From NCBI RefSeq assembly GCF_017255185.1, contig NZ_JAFKCZ010000003.1, forward strand, positions 1-64,000: a stretch of 64,000 nucleotides of DNA, written 5' to 3'. Position 1 is the first letter of the stretch; every line of letters starts with the position of its first letter. The notes under the pieces are model-generated. The model saw only the letters and a program-made list of their open reading frames with translations. It was not told the origin of the DNA and made no database searches. A program made the position numbers and the translations under genes. This document shows, in pieces, positions 10,745 through 20,335 of this stretch. This DNA is from Parahaliea mediterranea (GTDB lineage: Bacteria > Pseudomonadota > Gammaproteobacteria > Pseudomonadales > Halieaceae).

Positions 10745-11559
10745 CCCCGGCCTCCCCCCAGCAGGCGCTGGAAGAAGCCCTGACGCTGCTCCTCGAGGAA
10801 GCGGTGGGGCCGGTTCTCGCCCAGCAAGCGGTCCACCGCGTCGCTGTAGGCCTGTCCGGCCTGGGCCTCGTCGTTGAGAATCACCGGCTCGCCCTGGTTG
10901 GAGGCCTTGAGCACATCCTGGGACTCGGGAATCACCCCCAGCAGCGGAATGGCGAGGATATCTTCCACATCGGCCACGCTCAGCATTTCACCGGCGGCGA
11001 CCCTGGCCGGGCTGTAGCGGGTCAGCAGCAGGTGCTCCCGCACCGGCTCCTCGCCCTCCTTCGCCCGCAGGGACTTGCTCTGGAGAATGCCGAGGATGCG
11101 ATCCGAATCGCGCACCGACGACACCTCGGGGTTGGTCACGACGATGGCCTCGTCGGCGAAATACAGGGCCATCTGGGCCCCCTTTTCGATGCCGGCGGGT
11201 GAGTCGCAAACGATGTAGTCGAAGCGCCCCTTGAGTTCCTCCAGCACCGCGGCCACGCCCTCCTCGGTGAGGGCGTCCTTGTCGCGGGTCTGGGAGGCCG
11301 GCAGGATGTACAGCTGCTCGGTGCGCTTGTCCTTGATCAGGGCCTGGTTCAGGGTGGCCTCGCCGTTGATCACATTCACAAAGTCATAGACCACGCGGCG
11401 CTCGCAACCCATGATCAAATCCAGGTTGCGCAAACCCACATCGAAATCGACGATGACCGTGGCGTGGCCGCGCTGCGCCAGGCCGGTACCGATCGCGGCG
11501 CTGCTGGTGGTTTTGCCAACACCGCCCTTGCCCGAGGTTACTACGATGATTTTTGCCAC
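10741..11559 (-). CDS. minD: MinD, septum site-determining ATPase
   Basis: A 272-residue ParA/MinD ATPase. The deviant Walker A motif (GKGGVGKTT, residues 10-18, with signature Lys11) starts almost at the N-terminus. The C-terminal amphipathic membrane-targeting helix (FFQRLLGG) is present. MinD binds membrane as an ATP dimer, recruits MinC and is displaced by MinE. It is the middle gene of minCDE. Confidence 0.98.
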   Translation of the reverse strand: MAKIIVVTSGKGGVGKTTSSAAIGTGLAQRGHATVIVDFDVGLRNLDLIMGCERRVVYDFVNVINGEATLNQALIKDKRTEQLYILPASQTRDKDALTEEGVAAVLEELKGRFDYIVCDSPAGIEKGAQMALYFADEAIVVTNPEVSSVRDSDRILGILQSKSLRAKEGEEPVREHLLLTRYSPARVAAGEMLSVADVEDILAIPLLGVIPESQDVLKASNQGEPVILNDEAQAGQAYSDAVDRLLGENRPHRFLEEQRQGFFQRLLGGGRG

Positions 11560-11607
11560 TTGGGGGCTCCTGTTAAGTATTGTGAGATGGTTTTGGCAAT
11601 GCCCGGG

Positions 11608-12333
11608 TTACAGGGGTTCGACGCTGAGCGCGTCCCCCTCCAGGGCGACCTGCGCCGGCTTGCGGTGCAGGGTGTCGGCAATGCCATCGCTGAGCAAAAA
11701 ATGACCAGCCACCGAGATCAACTCGGCATCCATGTGCTGGCAGAAAATTCTCGCGGCGGCATCGCCGTGAACCCCCGCCAGGGCACGCCCGCGCAGGGCG
11801 CCATAGATATGGATATTGCCGTCCGCCAGGACTTCCGCGCCCTCGCTGACCTGGGCCAGCACGATCAGGTCGCCCCCCTCGGCATAGACCTGCTGCCCGG
11901 AGCGCACCGGGCGAGTGATGGTGCGGGTGGGGCGCGCCGCCGGCGCCGCCCGCTGTTCGGTACGAATTTCAACGTCCCGGGCCGGCTCCGCTTCCTCCCG
12001 AATGTTGCGGCGCTGCCGGGACGCCGCCGCCGGCAAAATCGCCAGGCCGCTGTCGGCGGCCGCCTCGGCCAGGCTCTCGCCGACACCCCTCAGGGCAATG
12101 GGACGCAGACCCGCCCCGCGGCACTGGTCCAGCAGCCCGGGCACATCCAACTGCCCCTCCGGGATGAGCAACTGCTCCACGTCGACCACCACCGGCGAGC
12201 CCTGAAACAGGGCCGGCGCCTGCTGTATGCGCTCTTCCAGCTGGGCGGGAAACAATTCTGGGGTATAGCGGTGAAGTTCAAGTACAACAACGGTGACCGT
12301 GCTGCCTTTCAACTGAAAGTCAGGTGTGCTCAT
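11608..12333 (-). CDS. minC: MinC, septum formation inhibitor
   Basis: A 241-residue inhibitor of FtsZ polymerisation. The N-terminal MinC domain starts FQLKGSTVTVVVLEL. A variable linker rich in Arg, Ala and Pro (about residues 105-140) follows, then the C-terminal beta-helix MinC domain (VRSGQQVYAEGGDLIVL... GNIHIYGALRGRALAG), which dimerises and binds MinD. The ATG at 12333 (MSTPDF) was chosen by homology; the upstream open frame is not supported. It is the first gene of minCDE. Confidence 0.95.
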   Translation of the reverse strand: MSTPDFQLKGSTVTVVVLELHRYTPELFPAQLEERIQQAPALFQGSPVVVDVEQLLIPEGQLDVPGLLDQCRGAGLRPIALRGVGESLAEAAADSGLAILPAAASRQRRNIREEAEPARDVEIRTEQRAAPAARPTRTITRPVRSGQQVYAEGGDLIVLAQVSEGAEVLADGNIHIYGALRGRALAGVHGDAAARIFCQHMDAELISVAGHFLLSDGIADTLHRKPAQVALEGDALSVEPL

Positions 12334-12573
12334 ACAGCGGGGACATCTAGTGCTCGGAACCAACAAGCGCCCCATTATGGAGGGCGGCCAAAGGGAGTCA
12401 AGCGGCGCAATACCCCAATTGGTCCCAATCCACCACATTGTCCGGCGTCGATCAAAAATTGACCGACCCAGAGCCCCGGCACCTTCACCGCGCGCCCCGC
12501 AGTGCATCGCGACACTTCATTCTCGCACCGCAGCGTATACACTTACACGCCAGACAAGCACGAAGACCGAAAC

Positions 12574-14154
12574 ATGATTTGGAGGCGCAACCCCCCCGGT
12601 GGCCGCAACGATTCGAAACGCCAGGGCATTGGCGACAAGGCCCTGGCATCGACCCTGCCTATCGTACTCGCCTACGGAGTACTGGGGGCGGCGTGGATCG
12701 CCCTGTCCGACCTCGCACTGGAAACGTTCGTGGGCGGCGATCCCGAACGGCTGTCGCGACTGCAGAGCTACAAGGGCTGGGGGTTTATCGCCGTCACCTC
12801 GATCCTGCTTTTCGCCCTGGCCTACCGCGGTTTTCGCCGCATCACCCGCCTGCAGGAGCTGGACCCGCAAACCAACCTGCTGCGGCACTCCCTGTTCAGC
12901 AGCCACCTGGACAAGACCCTGCAGCGCTCGTCCCGGGAACAATTCCCCGTGCTGGTGCTATACATGGACATCGATCGCTTCAACGACCTGGCGATTGAGA
13001 TCGGGCAGCCGGCGGCCGATGCCTTCCTCAGCTTGCTCGGCGACCATTTGCGCAACGAACACAGTGCCGACACGCTGCTATCCCGCCTCGGCTTCGACGA
13101 ATTCGGCCTTGCCATCCCCCTGCGGGAGGCGGCCGCCGGCGACTCCCAGCAACAGGCGGCGCGACTGCAGCGAGTATTCAATGAAGCCACTCGCAAGGCC
13201 GAGCTGGAACTCACCTGCTCCATAGGCGCCGCGCTATCCCCCGACGACGGCACCCGCGCGAACCAGCTGGTGTCCGCCGCCGGGCAGGCCCTGCGAGCGG
13301 CGCGCCTCAACGGGCCGGCCCGCATCAGTTATTTCAACAAGGCCCTGGCAAAACGCGAGCGGGACAAGCAAGCGCTGCTTTCAGGGCTGAAACAGGCCAT
13401 AGCGCACGGCGGCCTCAGCCTGGTATACCAGCCGCAGGTGCGCCTGTCCGACCTGGCAATCACAGGCTGCGAGGTGCTCGTGCGCTGGCACTGCCCAATT
13501 CGTGGCACCGTTTCACCCAGCCGCTTTATCGCCCTGGCGGAGCAGCACCTGCTGATCGCCCCGATAACCGAGCTGGTGATGTCCACGGCTCTGAAGGAGC
13601 TGCAAACCGCCAACCTCCTGGGCTCGCAACTGCCCCGCGTGTCGATGAACATCTCCGCGCTGGAATTTACCGCGAGGAACTTCCGACACCGGATGGAAGA
13701 GCTCCTGAAGCGGCACGACGCACTGCGCCCCTATCTCCAGCTGGAGATCACCGAAAGCGCCGCACTCGAGGACGTGGCGACCACCATCGCCCATATCTCG
13801 GAGCTGCGCCACAGCGGCGTTCGCTTTTCCATCGATGATTTCGGTACCGGTTACTCGGGGCTCGCCATGCTGCGAGACCTGCCAGTGGACGAGCTGAAAA
13901 TAGATCGCACCTTCGTCGCCGACATGGAATCGCAGGAACGCAGCGCGGCCATCGTCCGCGCCATTACCCGTCTCGCCGACAACTTCGACCTCACGGTCGT
14001 CGCGGAGGGGGTGGAAACCGCCAGCCAGCTCGAGCAATTGCGCCAGAGCCACTGTGCCGAGGGGCAGGGCTGGCTGTTCGCCCGCCCCCTGCCCATCGCG
14101 GAGCTGGTCGACTTCCTCCGGCAGCACCGGGAACAGCCGCCGCCGACAGGCTGA
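12574..14154 (+). CDS. Membrane GGDEF/EAL protein, degenerate cyclase and probable c-di-GMP phosphodiesterase
   Basis: A 526-residue protein with two N-terminal membrane segments (about residues 25-45 and 65-83), a GGDEF domain (about 95-250) and an EAL domain (about 265-515). The GGDEF signature is degraded to LGFDEF (near residue 171), so cyclase activity is unlikely. The EAL signature is EVL (near 299), but the other catalytic positions are kept: NIS, ITES, DDFGTGYS, LKID and AEGVET. Phosphodiesterase activity is therefore plausible. No periplasmic sensor domain is visible. The ATG at 12574 is preferred over an upstream GTG at 12502. It is divergent from minC. Confidence 0.88.
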   Translation: MIWRRNPPGGRNDSKRQGIGDKALASTLPIVLAYGVLGAAWIALSDLALETFVGGDPERLSRLQSYKGWGFIAVTSILLFALAYRGFRRITRLQELDPQTNLLRHSLFSSHLDKTLQRSSREQFPVLVLYMDIDRFNDLAIEIGQPAADAFLSLLGDHLRNEHSADTLLSRLGFDEFGLAIPLREAAAGDSQQQAARLQRVFNEATRKAELELTCSIGAALSPDDGTRANQLVSAAGQALRAARLNGPARISYFNKALAKRERDKQALLSGLKQAIAHGGLSLVYQPQVRLSDLAITGCEVLVRWHCPIRGTVSPSRFIALAEQHLLIAPITELVMSTALKELQTANLLGSQLPRVSMNISALEFTARNFRHRMEELLKRHDALRPYLQLEITESAALEDVATTIAHISELRHSGVRFSIDDFGTGYSGLAMLRDLPVDELKIDRTFVADMESQERSAAIVRAITRLADNFDLTVVAEGVETASQLEQLRQSHCAEGQGWLFARPLPIAELVDFLRQHREQPPPTG

Positions 14155-14171
14155 ATTGCCCCTCGCTATCC

Positions 14172-15935
14172 TTAGGGGGCCAGGCCCTGGTAGGGATTCT
14201 CGCCACCGCCCGCGATCCACGCGTCCAGCTCCCGCTCAAGCACCGGCAGCGGCACCGAGCGCAGGCCCAGGATCACATCGTGGAAATAGCGCTGGTCGAA
14301 ACCGCTCCCCAGCGCTTCCTCGGCCTCGGCCCGCTTGCGGCGGATCAACATTTCCCCCAGCTTATAGGCCAGGGCCTGGCCGGGCCAGGAGATATAGCGA
14401 TCCACCTCGGTGGTGACCTCGTGTTCGGACAGCGCCGTGTGGTCGCGCAGGTAGGCCAGGGCGCGCTCGCGACTCCAGCCGAAATAGTGCACGCCGGTAT
14501 CGATCACCAACCGGCAGGCTCGCCACATTTCATAGGAGAGCCGGCCGAAGTCCTCATAGGGCGTTTCATACACGCCCATTACCGTGCCCAGCCATTCGGT
14601 GTACAGACCCCAGCCTTCGCCGTAACCGGAAAAGTAGTTGTCGCGGCGGAAGCGGGGAATCTCCCCGGGGGCCTCCTTGGCGATGGCGGCCTGCAGGGCG
14701 TGGCCGGGACCGCACTCGTGCAGGGTCAGCGCAGTCAGGTTGAACAGCGGTCGCGAGGGCAGGTCGTAGGTGTTCATCAGGCAGCTGTCCAGGCCGCCCC
14801 GCCCACTGGTATAGAACGGCGCGATAGCATCCGGCACCGGCAAAATCGTGAAGCGGCGTCGCGGCAGGAAGCCAATCGTCTCGCCCAACTTGCCATCTAC
14901 CTGCTTGGCGACATAGGCGGAGTAGGACAGCAATTCCCGCGGAGTCTTGGCGTAGAACTGCGGATCGGTGCGCAGGAATTCCAGGAAGGCTTCCATGTCA
15001 CCGTCGAAACCGGTGGCGTCGATCACCGTCCGCATTTCCGCGAGGATTCGCTCGACCTCCGCCAGCCCCATCTGGTGGATTGTCTCCGGGCTCAAGTCCA
15101 GGGTAGTAAACGCGCGAATCTGCGCACGGTAAAAGTCCTCCCCATCGGGCAAATCCCGCGCGGCGAGGGTCGAGCGCGCGTTGGGGATATACTCCTCGCG
15201 CATGAAGGTCAGCAGCTTGCGGTAGGCCGGCACCACCGCCTCGTCGATCGCCTCGCGGACCTCGGCCTCCAGCTGGGCGCGCTGCGCCGCGGGAATCGTT
15301 GCCGGCAGGGCCTTCATCGGGGTCCAGAAGGGGTTGCCCTCCCCCGCGACCAGGTAGGCCTCTATCGACTGGTCGCGGCCGGCGAGGGTGACCCGCGGCA
15401 CGCTGTAGCCCCGCTCGAGGCCCGCGCGCATGTTGGCCATGTTGTCGTCAAAAAAACGCGGCAGGTCCCGCAGGCGCCGGACATAGCGCCGGTAGGCCTC
15501 GGCATCCTCGAAGCCCCCGAGCCGCGGATACAGGCCGGTCCAGAAAAAACTGTCGGAGTTCAGCGGCGCCTCGTAGGCCCGGTACCCGACCTCGTCGGCG
15601 AGCGTGGTGACAATCTGGCGAAAGACCGCGGCATTGATCCGCTCCTGATGGCTGAGTTCGTCCACCGCGATCGCATCCAGCTTCGCGAGCGCTTCGCGCC
15701 AATAGGCGAGGTGCCCGGCCTGGGAGCGGGCGTCCACCGCTGGCAGACGATCGCCGTCCCGCCACTCGCCCTCGTCATCCCTCACCTTGCCGAGTATCTG
15801 TTGCCGCCAGGCATATTCCTCCTCGTAAAGGGCCCGCAAACGGGCGTCGGCGTCGCGCTCCTCGGCGACAGCTGGCAGGGCCGGGCACAACGCGACCATG
15901 AGCGCGAGCAGTACACTCCGGTAGTCGGGCATCAT
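14172..15935 (-). CDS. Exported DUF885 family protein, putative metallopeptidase
   Basis: A 587-residue protein with a signal peptide (YRSVLLALMVALCPALPAVA). The DUF885 family is a largely alpha-helical group related to zinc carboxypeptidases; the motif LTLHECGPGHALQ (HExxPGH) is the probable metal site. Further family segments include YSAYVAKQVDGKLG and SYEMWRACRLVIDTG. The start at 15935 was chosen because AAGGAG lies nine bases upstream; the TTG seven codons earlier contains that ribosome-binding site. Substrate unknown. Confidence 0.85.
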   Translation of the reverse strand: MMPDYRSVLLALMVALCPALPAVAEERDADARLRALYEEEYAWRQQILGKVRDDEGEWRDGDRLPAVDARSQAGHLAYWREALAKLDAIAVDELSHQERINAAVFRQIVTTLADEVGYRAYEAPLNSDSFFWTGLYPRLGGFEDAEAYRRYVRRLRDLPRFFDDNMANMRAGLERGYSVPRVTLAGRDQSIEAYLVAGEGNPFWTPMKALPATIPAAQRAQLEAEVREAIDEAVVPAYRKLLTFMREEYIPNARSTLAARDLPDGEDFYRAQIRAFTTLDLSPETIHQMGLAEVERILAEMRTVIDATGFDGDMEAFLEFLRTDPQFYAKTPRELLSYSAYVAKQVDGKLGETIGFLPRRRFTILPVPDAIAPFYTSGRGGLDSCLMNTYDLPSRPLFNLTALTLHECGPGHALQAAIAKEAPGEIPRFRRDNYFSGYGEGWGLYTEWLGTVMGVYETPYEDFGRLSYEMWRACRLVIDTGVHYFGWSRERALAYLRDHTALSEHEVTTEVDRYISWPGQALAYKLGEMLIRRKRAEAEEALGSGFDQRYFHDVILGLRSVPLPVLERELDAWIAGGGENPYQGLAP

Positions 15936-16383
15936 TGGGCAACACTCCTTGGGCAAGCGCCTCGCGCGACGTGCGCGGGGTCACGAGCGCCCCATGCTAA
16001 GGGAGCGGGCCGCACCGGGCAATGCGGCCAGCGCGGCGAAACCACGGCAAAGACCCACCGGCCCGGGCCTGTCCCGCGGCGAAACACAAAATCACTGCCC
16101 GTGGCGGCCACCACGCGACAATGCACCAAACTGGTGCAACCAGCCCCTCCAGCGAACAAAACCTAGCCAAAACCAGCACCAGGCGAAAGCACACCCTGTT
16201 ACCCCGTGTAACACCATGGTGCAAGCCGTGCCTTGATGTATATTTTTCTTATAGATCATGTAGATAGATAACAAATATTTCACATTCCCCGACTTGCAAT
16301 GCGCCCCTTTTTTGTAGATATTTGTAACACATCGCGGTAACGCGATCGCACACGTCATTCACTGTCTACCGAGGTAAAGAACC
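15936..16383. promoter_or_regulatory. Gene-free divergent region with AT-rich promoter segment
   Basis: About 450 bases between the DUF885 gene and the small secreted protein gene. The left half is GC-rich without recognisable motifs. The right half (16220-16330) is strongly AT-rich. A possible plus-strand promoter is TTGCAA (16294-16299) with GATATT (16317-16322), spacing 17. A small hairpin TGTTAC-CCCGT-GTAACA lies at 16197-16213. Assignments are tentative. Confidence 0.35.
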
Positions 16384-16692
16384 ATGAAGCACCTGCTAGC
16401 CGTTCCCGCGCTGGTTTTCGCCGCCAATGCCATGGCGCAATGTCCGGCGTCCATGCCCGAAAGCACCCCCGTCGTCCCCAATGGCCAGGAGGCCTCCCAC
16501 GAGGAGATGTACCACGCCCAGGTCGCTGTGAAAGACTACGTTGATGCCATTGAAACCTACCTGGACTGCCGCAGCGAGCTGCACCCCCTGCAGCACAGCC
16601 GCAGCGTGTACCTGGCCGAGACCATGGCGGATTCCTACAACGCCGAACTGGCCAAGTTTCGCGCACGGGAGAACATGCTCGCCACCAACTGA
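16384..16692 (+). CDS. Small secreted protein of unknown function
   Basis: A 102-residue protein that I do not recognise. A signal peptide (MKHLLAVPALVFAANAMA) ends in AMA and is followed directly by Gln-Cys. The mature part is predicted to be helical, with two cysteines (near residues 20 and 62) that could form a disulfide, as expected for a periplasmic protein. A GAGG ribosome-binding site precedes the ATG. It stands alone between unrelated genes. Codon use and the strong ribosome-binding site support a real gene. Confidence 0.75.
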   Translation: MKHLLAVPALVFAANAMAQCPASMPESTPVVPNGQEASHEEMYHAQVAVKDYVDAIETYLDCRSELHPLQHSRSVYLAETMADSYNAELAKFRARENMLATN

Positions 16693-16921
16693 GCACGACC
16701 TGCGTCGCAGGACCGCGATAAGCATAAGCATGCGGTCTGTGGCCCCACCCCCTTCACTCAGCTCGTACACCTTTTCTCCCCCCGCGCGACGACAGCCATC
16801 CATTGACCGCACACTGCCCGTTTTTGCGCTGGCGAGCCGGACCGCACCCGCGCGATAATCCCTGACCGCGGCGCCCTGCACCGCGTACGCCCCGCACCAA
16901 CCGCCAACGGAGAAGAGCGCC

Positions 16922-17392
16922 ATGGCCTACTGGCTGTTGAAAACCGAACCCGACGAATACAGCATCGACGACCTGCGCCGCGAGAATCGTGGCTTCGCGG
17001 TGTGGGACGGCATTCGCAACTACCAGGCACGCAACCTGCTCCGGGACCAGGTCGCCATCGACGACGAGGTGCTGATCTACCACAGCCAGTGCAAGATTGT
17101 GGGCGTGGTGGGGCGCGCGGTGGTGGTCCGGGCGGGCTACCCGGACCCGGCGCAATTCGATCCCGACAGTAAGTATTACGACCCCAAAGCCAGCGCCGAC
17201 AATCCGCGCTGGTACTGTATCGACGTGGCTTTCAACGAAACCTTTCCACGACCGCTGTCACTGGCGGCGATCAAGCGCGAACCGGCCCTGGAAGACATGG
17301 TGCTCCTGAAACAGGGCCGGCTGTCGGTGCAACCCGTCGACCCCGCCGAGTGGAGGCACATCCTCCAGCTGGCGGACTCGCACGCAGCCTGA
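16922..17392 (+). CDS. EVE domain protein
   Basis: A 156-residue single-domain protein of the EVE/PUA-like fold (thymocyte nuclear protein 1 homologues). The family opening MAYWLLKTEPDEYSIDDL and the segment VWDGIRNYQARNLLRD are characteristic; the fold is thought to bind modified bases in DNA or RNA. A GGAGAAG ribosome-binding site precedes the ATG. In many bacteria it lies near cell-division or 5-formyl-THF ligase genes, but not here. Confidence 0.93.
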   Translation: MAYWLLKTEPDEYSIDDLRRENRGFAVWDGIRNYQARNLLRDQVAIDDEVLIYHSQCKIVGVVGRAVVVRAGYPDPAQFDPDSKYYDPKASADNPRWYCIDVAFNETFPRPLSLAAIKREPALEDMVLLKQGRLSVQPVDPAEWRHILQLADSHAA

Positions 17393-17458
17393 GGCCAATA
17401 CCGGCCGTCCCGCCCGGGAGCCCGCGGTCAACACCGGACTTCCCCGCGCCGGGGTGGA

Positions 17459-17555
17459 GCGCCCCTGTGCCGGGCGCCCCTGTGCCGGGCGCCCCTGTGC
17501 CGGGCGCCCCTGTGCCGGGCGCCCCTATGCCGGGTGCCCCTGAGCCGGGCGCCCC
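17459..17555. repeat. 15-bp tandem repeat (minisatellite), about 6.5 copies
   Basis: The unit GCGCCCCTGTGCCGG repeats head to tail: four identical copies (17459-17518), then two diverged copies (17519-17548) and a partial one. The period is a multiple of three, so any frame is open through it, giving Gly-Ala-Pro-type repeats. No start or homology supports a protein. It lies between the EVE gene and a TonB receptor gene. Confidence 0.9.
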
Positions 17556-17685
17556 AAAATAGGCAATAGTGCCATTTCGGGGGCGTTGTATACCACTGTC
17601 AACATCCACTACTATCGACTCATGCCGTGCGGCGTCCTCAGCCGTGCGATGCGATACCTATAACAACGTCACAAGAGGAACGACC

Positions 17686-20172
17686 ATGTCAGCGACATTC
17701 GCACGCGGCCCCCTGGCCGCCGCCATCGCGCTTGCCGGCGCAACCTCCCTGTCCCACGCCCAGCTTCTCGAGGAAGTCATCGTTACCGCGCAAAAGCGCG
17801 CGGAGAGCTTGCAGGACGTGCCGATCTCGGTATCCGCGGTACAGGGCAGCAAACTCCAGGAGGCGGGCATTCCCAACATGGCCGCGCTGGCGGACTATGT
17901 ACCCAACCTGCATATCGCCTCCGCCTCGGTGAATACCAACATCTACATGCGCGGCGTCGGCTCCGGCAACAACCAGGGCTTCGAGCAATCCGTGGGCATG
18001 TACGTGGACGGCATCTACATGGGCCGCGGGCGCCAGTACCGGGCGGGCTTCCTTGACGTGGAGCGGGTGGAGGTCCTGCGCGGCCCCCAGGGCACCCTGT
18101 TTGGCAAGAACACCGTCGCCGGGGCGGTGAACATCATCAGCCGGTCGCCGGACCCCAGCGACCCCTTCAGCGGCGAGATATCCGCGGCGCTGGAATCCCA
18201 TGACGGACAAGTTTACGAAGGTGGCGTGGAGGGCTCCCTGAGCGACAGCTTTGCCGCCCGCGTGGCTTTCAAGCACCGCAAAACGGATGGCTATGTCGAC
18301 AACACCCTGCTCGACAAACCCGAGGGCCAGATCGACGAGACCTCCTACCGCATCACCCTGGTGTGGCAGCCCACCGACAACATTGATATCAACTTCAAAT
18401 ACAGCAACACCGACTTCGAGCGCATTGGCGCGCCCTCCTCCACGGAGCTCTACCTCGACCCCGCCAGCCGCGACACGCTGTTTCCCAACCGCTCGGCCTT
18501 CGCCAGTATCGGCTACCTGCTGACCGATACCTTCTATCCCGAGATCGACGACGAGGGGGGCCGGGAATTCACCACCTACAAGGACAACGGCTACGGCCAG
18601 AGCCTGGCCGACGGTATTGGCATCGGCATCAACCCCGACTCCAACGACGAGGACTACGACAACTATGTGCTCAACGTCGATTGGGACGTGGGCGGCGGCA
18701 CGCTGACCTCGGTGACCGGGTGGTCGGAGTACCAGTATATCGACGGCGTGGACGTGGACTGGCTGCCCCTGCAGTTCATCCACCGGGACGACGACCAGCG
18801 CTTCGAGCAGTTCAGCCAGGAATTGCGCTTCGCCTCCCCCGGCGGTGAGTTCTTCGACTACGTGGCCGGGGTCTACTACGAGTCCAGCACCCTGGACTTC
18901 GACCGGCGCGTGACCGTCGACACCAATGTGGACGGGTTGGTGCCCGCCGCACTGGGCGGACTCAACAGCCTGTTCACACTACTCACCGGCGGCGCCTACA
19001 CCGCCAACCAGATCGCGCGCAATCACTACTACGAACTGGATTCCGACTCCTTCGCGGTGTTTGGCCAGGGCACCTTCAACCTCAGCGACCGTTTCCGCCT
19101 CACCCTGGGGCTGCGCTACACCGAGGAGGACAAGGACGTGATCAGCCGGCAATTCCTCAGCGACGACCTGACCGGCATCGACACCCCTTCGGACAACTAC
19201 TTCCTCGGTTTTATCGAGGCCACCAGCTTCAACACCTACCGCTATAACTTCGCCGAGGACCGCAGCACCGACAAGTGGATTCCCTCGATGAACCTGCAGT
19301 GGGACGTGACCAACGACAGCATGCTCTACGCCACCTTCTCCCAGGGCTTCAAGAGCGGCGGCTTTACCGCCGCGGACGACCAGGAACCGGGACAGCTGGA
19401 TATCGCCGCCTTCCCCTGCGTACCGGGGCAGCCGATCGAGGCCTGCTACGATCCCACCGTGCCCAACGACGACTTCGAGTTCGAGGACGAGGAAGTGGAC
19501 GCCTTCGAGGTCGGCGGCAAACACACCTTGCTGGGCGGCAGCATGACCCTGAACTGGGCCGCCTTCTACACCCTGTACGACAACCTGCAGACCTCCATTT
19601 TCAAGGGCGTCGGCTTCGGGGTGACCAACGCCGGTAAGTCGGAAGTCCAGGGCGTGGAGGTGGACATGCTGTGGCAGGCCACCAACAACCTGAGGCTGGG
19701 CCTCAACGGCGCCTGGCTGGACGCCACCTACGACGAGTTCGAGAACGGCCCCTGCACTGCCATCCAGCTGGACGTCGACCCGCTCTGCGGCACCCCGGAG
19801 GGGTTCACCGACAACGACCTGTCCGGCGAGAAAACCCTGTATGCCTCTGACTGGAGCGCGACCGCGTTCTTCGACTACAACCAGCCCGTGGGCGATGGCC
19901 TGGAATTCTTCCTGGGCGGCGAGGCCAACTACCGGGACGACTTCAACTCCGCGGGGGACAACGACCCCCTCGACATGATCGACGGCTACACCAAGGTCAA
20001 CCTGCGCGGCGGCCTGCGCAGCGAGCAGTGGGAGATCATGGCCTATGGCCGCAACATCTTCGACGAGGAGGCCTTCGCCCAGAGCTTCGATACCCCGGTG
20101 CTGGCGGGCTCGCACACCAAGTTCATCGAGGAGGGCAGGATCTACGGGGTGCGACTGAAATTCATGTTCTGA
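17686..20172 (+). CDS. TonB-dependent receptor
   Basis: An 828-residue outer-membrane receptor. A signal peptide (LAAAIALAGATSLSHA) is followed by a TonB-box-like segment EEVIVTAQKR, the plug domain (RGVGSGNNQG, VEVLRGPQGTLFGKNTVAGAVNI) and a 22-stranded barrel ending in aromatic residue Phe (GVRLKFMF). The family resembles receptors of marine and sphingomonad-like bacteria for complex organic substrates rather than classical siderophore receptors, but the ligand cannot be told. The start at 17686 has an AAGAGGAA ribosome-binding site. The upstream open frame lacks support. Confidence 0.94.
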   Translation: MSATFARGPLAAAIALAGATSLSHAQLLEEVIVTAQKRAESLQDVPISVSAVQGSKLQEAGIPNMAALADYVPNLHIASASVNTNIYMRGVGSGNNQGFEQSVGMYVDGIYMGRGRQYRAGFLDVERVEVLRGPQGTLFGKNTVAGAVNIISRSPDPSDPFSGEISAALESHDGQVYEGGVEGSLSDSFAARVAFKHRKTDGYVDNTLLDKPEGQIDETSYRITLVWQPTDNIDINFKYSNTDFERIGAPSSTELYLDPASRDTLFPNRSAFASIGYLLTDTFYPEIDDEGGREFTTYKDNGYGQSLADGIGIGINPDSNDEDYDNYVLNVDWDVGGGTLTSVTGWSEYQYIDGVDVDWLPLQFIHRDDDQRFEQFSQELRFASPGGEFFDYVAGVYYESSTLDFDRRVTVDTNVDGLVPAALGGLNSLFTLLTGGAYTANQIARNHYYELDSDSFAVFGQGTFNLSDRFRLTLGLRYTEEDKDVISRQFLSDDLTGIDTPSDNYFLGFIEATSFNTYRYNFAEDRSTDKWIPSMNLQWDVTNDSMLYATFSQGFKSGGFTAADDQEPGQLDIAAFPCVPGQPIEACYDPTVPNDDFEFEDEEVDAFEVGGKHTLLGGSMTLNWAAFYTLYDNLQTSIFKGVGFGVTNAGKSEVQGVEVDMLWQATNNLRLGLNGAWLDATYDEFENGPCTAIQLDVDPLCGTPEGFTDNDLSGEKTLYASDWSATAFFDYNQPVGDGLEFFLGGEANYRDDFNSAGDNDPLDMIDGYTKVNLRGGLRSEQWEIMAYGRNIFDEEAFAQSFDTPVLAGSHTKFIEEGRIYGVRLKFMF

Positions 20173-20193
20173 GGATTCCCACACCCAACAAGC

Positions 20194-20283
20194 GGCGCAA
20201 TGAATTGCGCCCTACAGGGAGGCAACCCAAGCCCGGTGCAGGTGCGGGCGCAGGTGTGGATGTAGGGTCGAATTCATTCGACC
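20194..20283. repeat. Pair of REP-like palindromes
   Basis: Two family members with GTAGGG tails: 20194-20215 with GCGCAATGAATTGCGC arms and 20262-20283 with TCGAATTCATTCGA arms. They are in opposite orientation with tails facing inward. The first uses a different arm sequence but keeps the dyad. Confidence 0.8.
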
Positions 20284-20285
20284 AA

Positions 20286-20311
20286 AAAAGCCCGGCAAAT
20301 GCCGGGCTTTT
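20286..20311. terminator. Bidirectional intrinsic terminator
   Basis: AAAAGCCCGGC, a four-base loop region and GCCGGGCTTTT form a strong stem with T-tracts on both strands. It separates the convergent TonB-receptor gene and the TolC-OmpA gene and can serve both. Confidence 0.88.
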
Positions 20312-20335
20312 GCGTTCTGGCCGGGCGGATTCCGC

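Noticed and set aside
17271-17609. Collagen-like or Gly-Ala-Pro repeat proteins on either strand of the minisatellite
   Set aside because: The period of 15 keeps frames open in both strands by chance. No ribosome-binding site, signal peptide or homology supports translation.
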